Assembly: GCA_948146395.1 (NCBI GenBank)
Contig: OX411552.1
Span: 3,347,501 to 3,411,500, forward strand
Origin: Fragum whitleyi
Taxonomy: Eukaryota > Mollusca > Bivalvia > Cardiida > Cardiidae
Direction of reading: 5' to 3'
Length of the DNA: 64,000 nucleotides
Shown: piece by piece, positions 59,893-64,000 of the stretch
Layout: every line of letters starts with the position of its first letter
How positions within the stretch are numbered: the first letter of the stretch is position 1
The notes under the pieces: generated by a model
Databases searched by the model: none
What the model saw: the letters and a program-made list of their open reading frames with translations, nothing else
What the model was told of the DNA's origin: nothing
Program-made: the position numbers and the translations under genes

Positions 59893-60560
59893 TTAAGCTC
59901 CACTTGCCGAAGGCCACTGTGCCATTTTCATGGCGCTATAAACGTCGTACGCCCGGCAGTCCCTGCGTCCGGTATGAAACTTTTATTTCAAAAATCTTCT
60001 TCACGGTAACTACTAGATGAAATTCAATGAAACTTCACAGGAATCATCCTTATCGGACCCTCTTTCAGAGTTATTTAGGATTTTTGATCCAATGAAAACT
60101 CGGGCTCTAATGGGTGCGGCTACAAGAGAATCTTACAAGTGGATATCAACCACATTTCACTTAAGATATGTGATAAGATGGATAATATGTCTTTAATGGG
60201 CGGAATTCGTTTCTCTATATGTTGTATATATTAAACTTTGAAAATCTTTTTCTCAGAATCTCATTCATGGTATCAACCACTTTTCACTGGATTGGTTCTT
60301 GGGTAACCCATTTTCAGACTGCACAAAATTATTGCTATTGGATGAAAAGTATGCCTTTAACAGACAGAGGTCCATTTTCTAAAAGTTATTCGTCAATCAT
60401 GAATTTTTCTTCGCAAAAATATTTCGGCCTGTGGCCCTTAAAAACACTTATCTACTTGAAATTATCATTCATTCAGTCACCAACAGACCTCAAACTATGT
60501 ATGAAGCAAATGCCAATGTTATATTTCGCTGTTAGATATTGAATAAATTTTGTCGACATC
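59893..60560 (-). mobile_element. Pearl-like element, family 4, reverse copy (intron 1)
   Basis: Its left edge TTTTAAGCTCCACTTGCCGAAGG is the reverse of a 3' end like GGCCAGTGGAGC. It holds about three diverged units with CTACTAGATGAAATTC and GTGGATATCAACCACATTTCAC. The 107-codon frame at 60219-60542 lies inside and has no domain. Confidence 0.65.
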
Positions 60561-60837
60561 CTTGGTAAAATCTTTGCCTGGTGAATGTTTTTTTTTTGTT
60601 TTTTGTTTTTTTTTTGCAAATTTCTAAGGCATCTTTAAAATGTAGCATGTACGGTTCGACTATACCCATAACAATGACTTAGTTTGGATGTGTTTTTTTT
60701 TCAAAACTCAATATGTTTTAACTTCTGAATCAACAATAACTGGTTCAGTCATTCAGGACCGCACAATTATAGTCCTTACAGCACTTTGATTGTAATATGC
60801 ATTTGGTTTATTACAAATAACCTATTTGAAGATTTTA

Positions 60838-61255
60838 TTTATAATATGACCGACGTCGCCGGGGTGAAATAATCCCGTTGAATATTTTTGATATTACACG
60901 GGTGTTATTACACTAGTGGAATAACAATGCAAATGAGCTCAGAGCGAATAGCAACGCTATATTGTTACCACGAAAATGACGTCAAAATCTAATTTTTGTG
61001 ACGTCATTTAGAAACGGCGTTATAAGTTTCGCGGTATATTGAAACGTTGAATTTCAAGAATTTTGACGATTTTTCGCTGGAATTCGGGTCATATTATAAA
61101 CAGAAATAAAATTTGTGCTCACAAAATACAGAATTTATTAAACTCGCCATCTAAAACAGATAAAAACTCGGCGCAGCCTCGTTTTTATCTGTTTATAGAT
61201 GACTCGTTTAATAAATTCAGTATTCAATGACCACTTATTCAATATTCTCTATGTG
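60838..61255 (+). repeat. 'GACGTC' dispersed repeat, best-preserved copy (intron 1)
   Basis: ATAATATGACCGACGTCGCC through TCAATATTCTCTATGTG. Contains ATGACGTCA twice, a foldback ACAGATAAAAACTCGGCG / CGTTTTTATCTGT, and CACTAGTGGAATAAC. Confidence 0.82.
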
Positions 61256-61691
61256 TCCTTTTTGTCTCAGTTTATTTTGTGACTCTCCGTTCTTGGTAAT
61301 AGCATCCTCGCTTTGTCGCTCAGATACTTATATCGATATGCTGTTTTAAGGGCGAATTGATCAATTTAGATTTTGATGTCTTCTAAGGATTTTGTGTCTT
61401 CTTAATAAAATAACTTTATAGGCAAGTTCAGTTGAACAATTCCATTAAAGATATGGAGAATACTGGTGAATAGTGCGAAAGCGAGTATGTACCCCCGAAT
61501 GATAGCATAATGTAGTCTACATTTTGGGGAACATAAGGCTTCTGTAGTTTGATAGATAGAGTCTCCCATTTGTCTTGACAAATTCTAGTTCAAGTTCTTG
61601 TTGAAAACCATTTACCGCCACACTCCTGTGCAAAAACAACTTAATAATGGTTTAACAAATTCGACGGTTGTTCACGTATGTTTTAACTTAC

Positions 61692-61793
61692 ATCGAAGTA
61701 CATCTATGGGCATCTCTGGAAGCATAATTACACATGCGAGTAGTTTCAGACCCATCATTCAAGGTCTGTTCTTGTTACCCTTGTATACAAAGC
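61692..61793 (-). pseudogene. Relict duplicate of the VWC1 first exon
   Basis: A 102-nt sequence matching exon 1 (112 nt) at roughly four bases in five, with the same GTAAGTTAAA donor context, 149 bp downstream in gene sense. A 10-nt deletion after GGTAAC shifts the frame and creates an early stop. Three of the cysteine codons are lost (to Phe, Ser and Arg types). It is a dead tandem exon copy inside intron 1, not expected to be spliced productively. Confidence 0.9.
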
Positions 61794-61840
61794 CTGGCAG
61801 GGGCACAGTAATATACCGATGATGTAATATTTTAACTTAC

Positions 61841-61952
61841 TTTGAGGTACACCTATAAGCCCCTCTGGCAGCATCATTACACATACAAGTAGTTTCGCAC
61901 CCATCATTCCAGGTTTGTCCTTGTTGGTACGTGTTACCCTTGTATACACAGC
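61841..61952 (-). CDS. Exon 1 seen: N-terminal half of VWC domain 1
   Basis: 112 nt, phase 1 in, phase 2 out, donor GTAAGT, acceptor ..GATAG. Encodes CVYKGNTYQQGQTWNDGC followed by TTCMCND and YRC, the VWC opening pattern. Because it enters in phase 1 there must be at least one more upstream exon (probably the signal peptide), not found up to 64000. It matches exon 18 in length and phases. Confidence 0.93.
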
Positions 61953-62199
61953 CTATCAAAGCCATATGCATAAGAAGAAATGGAATTACTTTGAAAGTTT
62001 GGAAGAAACCACCATAAAATATTCCTATAGTTTTGAGTCAATCTTAGTGGAATGTTTGAAACAATTTAAAAATGAACACTTGGAGATCTTCATTTATTCC
62101 AGAAATGAATATTCAAATGTTGAATTTATAGCGTTTTGAATTGTTAGATGATTTTCTACTTCTACAAAATAACCATTAATTTCTAAGTAACTTCAGTGG

Positions 62200-63240
62200 G
62201 CTAATTAAGGCCGAAAACCATGAAAATCTTCCACTTTGTAATGCAAGCACCAAATTTGGCGCATACGTACTCAATGGGGTCAGAAAAGTAAACATAATGA
62301 CAAGACAATATGGCGGCCATTTTCGAAGATGGCCACCATGCTTATTGGCTATAAGCCTAACAAATTAAGAAAATTCGTTTACATTGCCAGCAAAGCACCA
62401 AATGTAGTACAAAGATACCTAATGGAATAAAGGTTAAAAATAGATAAGGTAGACATGCATCAAGACAAAATGGCAGCCATTTCCAAAATGCCAACTATAC
62501 TCATTGTGTATATAAGCAATATAAGTGGTACATTCCTATAATGCCTTATTTTTGTAATTCGGTCACTAAGTTTGGCAAACATATATTCGTAAGTATGTTA
62601 TCTCTGAAAAGCACGGGATCCAATTTGCCAAAACAGAATGGCGGCCACACACAAAATGGCTGCCATGCTTGTTGGCAATAAGCGGTAAAAGTCACTAGAT
62701 TTCTCTAAATTTGTCTTGCGAGCACCACATTTGATTCAGAAATACGAAAAGGTATTTGGATTTCAAAAAAGATCTGTTACTCAGATATAAAAACAAGATG
62801 GCGGCCAATTTCAAGATAGCCGCCTTCTATTGTCTAAATGATATACAAGTGAGGATACACAACAAAGACTTCTTTCAGTTATACGAGCAGCACACTTAGC
62901 ACATATATACTCCAGATTATTCCAGATAACACTTTTTTCTAAAAAGTAAGGAATCGACGATGAGAAGACATCATGACAGCAATTTCAAAGATGATGGCTA
63001 TGCTTTTTCGCTAGAAGCAATACGAATTTAAAAAAGAAAGTCCGACTTTTCGTTTAAGTTAAAAGATCTGAAAGGAAATTCTCCATTATGTATCACTTAC
63101 GAAAAGTACGGTGGTTATGGTAGCAAGATAACATGGCGGTCATTTTCAAAGATGGCTGTAATACTTATTGGCTTGAAGCAATATCAGTTGGTCTTTTCCT
63201 AAATGTCCCTTTCTTAATGAAAAGAACACTGATATAGTCC
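62200..63240 (+). repeat. Diverged tandem repeat with ATGGCGGCCAT motif, about six units
   Basis: The motif TGGCGGCCAT or variants occurs at 62311, 62471, 62639, 62799, 62973 and 63134 (spacing 160-174), often preceded by ACAAGA or AAAGA, with a second inverted-like GATGGCNNCCATGC shortly after. Units also share GCNAGCACCAAATTT. The block may be the core of another pearl-like element. It lies upstream of the gene's visible 5' exon. AAGATGGCGGC is also the YY1 site consensus, but function is unproven. Confidence 0.8.
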
Positions 63241-64000
63241 CATGTATAGATTTCCAGACAAAAATGAGTTCGTTTTGCACTGATACACATCAGAGTAAAC
63301 TATTTCTATGAGTTTACCTTTAATAGGTGGAAAAGGAGAATGGAATGCAAAGCCTTTGTCCCCCTTTCAAAAGAATGCAACCAAGCCCATTTGGGTCAAC
63401 ACAAATATGTACTATATTATACACTTGCAAATTCTACATCGAAGACCCTTCAGGGCACAGTTTTATGACCAAGTAGTTGATTTTTAAAAAGTAAGTATAG
63501 CAGAAATCTTAATCTGCGTTCTAAGTTTCTCATTCGGAACATCAATCGGCCATTTCCATAAACTGCAACAGACCTCGGATGTATGTAAGACGGATGGGTA
63601 TGTAACAAATTTGTGCAATTTGTCAGGCGGAAACAGTGTAAGAAAAACTAGCGCGGAAACAACCGGCTCTATCTTTAGATTTATATCTTGTACAGTAAAT
63701 AACAGACGTTATTTAATGATCTAAAAATATTTATATCGGGAAACGATGAATTCACGTCAGTAAACGCGTAGCGTTGGCGACGTCGAATGTTTTCACTCAG
63801 AGTTTCGGGGCTAACGCCATTTTAACTTACGTCATCGAGTTATTCTAAGGTTTTCCCGATTTTTTTTTTAAAAAAAAATCTTCTATGTATATCAGAGGTT
63901 GATCGTGAGATTGGCCGAGTGGTGTTCCGAATGTATAGTTTCTATGCAGACAACACTAAAAAGCGGAATAGTTAGATCCGAAGACCAATACCAACTTTTG
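63241..64000. other. Non-coding right end of the window
   Basis: No exon was recognised on either strand. I looked on the minus strand for a Met followed by a hydrophobic stretch ending at a phase-1 GT donor. The best candidate near 63345-63395 meets a stop after seven codons. The missing 5' exon of the gene is probably further right. Confidence 0.5.

Larger units (their letters stand above)
30964..61952 (-). other. Multi-exon gene: VWC - ShKT x7 with MTGG linkers - VWC extracellular protein (5' end missing)
   Basis: Nineteen exons, each bounded by AG and GT on the minus strand, join in a single frame of 2249 nt. That is 748 complete residues plus the stop, after a first split codon. The modules in order are VWC1, ShKT1, linkers, ShKT2, linker, ShKT3, linker, ShKT4, linker, ShKT5, linker, ShKT6, linker, ShKT7, linker, VWC2. 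VWC and ShKT are disulfide-rich extracellular folds, so the product is almost certainly secreted, but the signal-peptide exon was not found. ShKT domains are widespread in invertebrate matrix, mucus and protease proteins as well as in venoms, and nothing here argues for a toxin. Boundaries are predictions without transcript support. Confidence 0.9.

Noticed and set aside
60219..60542. A 107-codon plus-strand gene
   Set aside because: It lies within a pearl-like repeat related to 8213-8625 and has no recognisable protein features.
63345..63395. Possible signal-peptide exon on the minus strand (MGLVAFF start)
   Set aside because: A stop codon follows after seven codons, before any usable donor.

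Overview
ORGANISM. This is metazoan nuclear DNA, most likely from a bivalve mollusc. It is AT-rich, intron-rich and packed with short foldback elements. It carries the 3' part of a CR1/Jockey-type non-LTR retrotransposon and several elements built like the bivalve 'pearl' family, with conserved ends, subterminal inverted repeats and a tandem core of about 155-178 bp. No prokaryotic gene organisation is present. Species was not determined. LAYOUT. 1-1955: decayed retrotransposon on the + strand. 1956-30963: no protein gene that I can support. It holds (TA)n arrays flanking a perfect 161-bp palindrome (6986-7146), foldback/MITE families, duplicated tRNA-like units (19.3-19.9 kb) and two pearl-like tandem-repeat elements (26.2-27.9 and 28.4-29.4 kb). 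30964-61952: one large minus-strand gene of 19 recognisable coding exons, with a stop codon at 30964-30966. 61953-64000: a relict VWC exon lies just inside the gene at 61692-61793, and a diverged array of ATGGCGGCC-containing repeats lies upstream at 62.2-63.2 kb. The gene's first exon(s), including any signal peptide, were not found and probably lie beyond the window. THE GENE. Read 61952 to 30964 on the minus strand, the exons splice in one frame into 748 residues plus stop. The order is VWC domain 1 (two exons), ShKT 1, two short linkers, ShKT 2, then a strict alternation of Gly/Thr/Met-rich linker exons and ShKT exons (seven ShKT domains in all), and VWC domain 2 (two exons) with the stop. 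Every ShKT and linker exon is symmetric phase 1-1, and both VWC domains share a phase-2 internal intron and a 112-nt first exon. The linkers are minisatellite-like repeats of MTGG units whose period differs from exon to exon. I know of no named protein with this exact architecture. A secreted matrix, adhesive or mucus-type role is inference. Introns hold many MITEs, some within tens of bases of splice sites.
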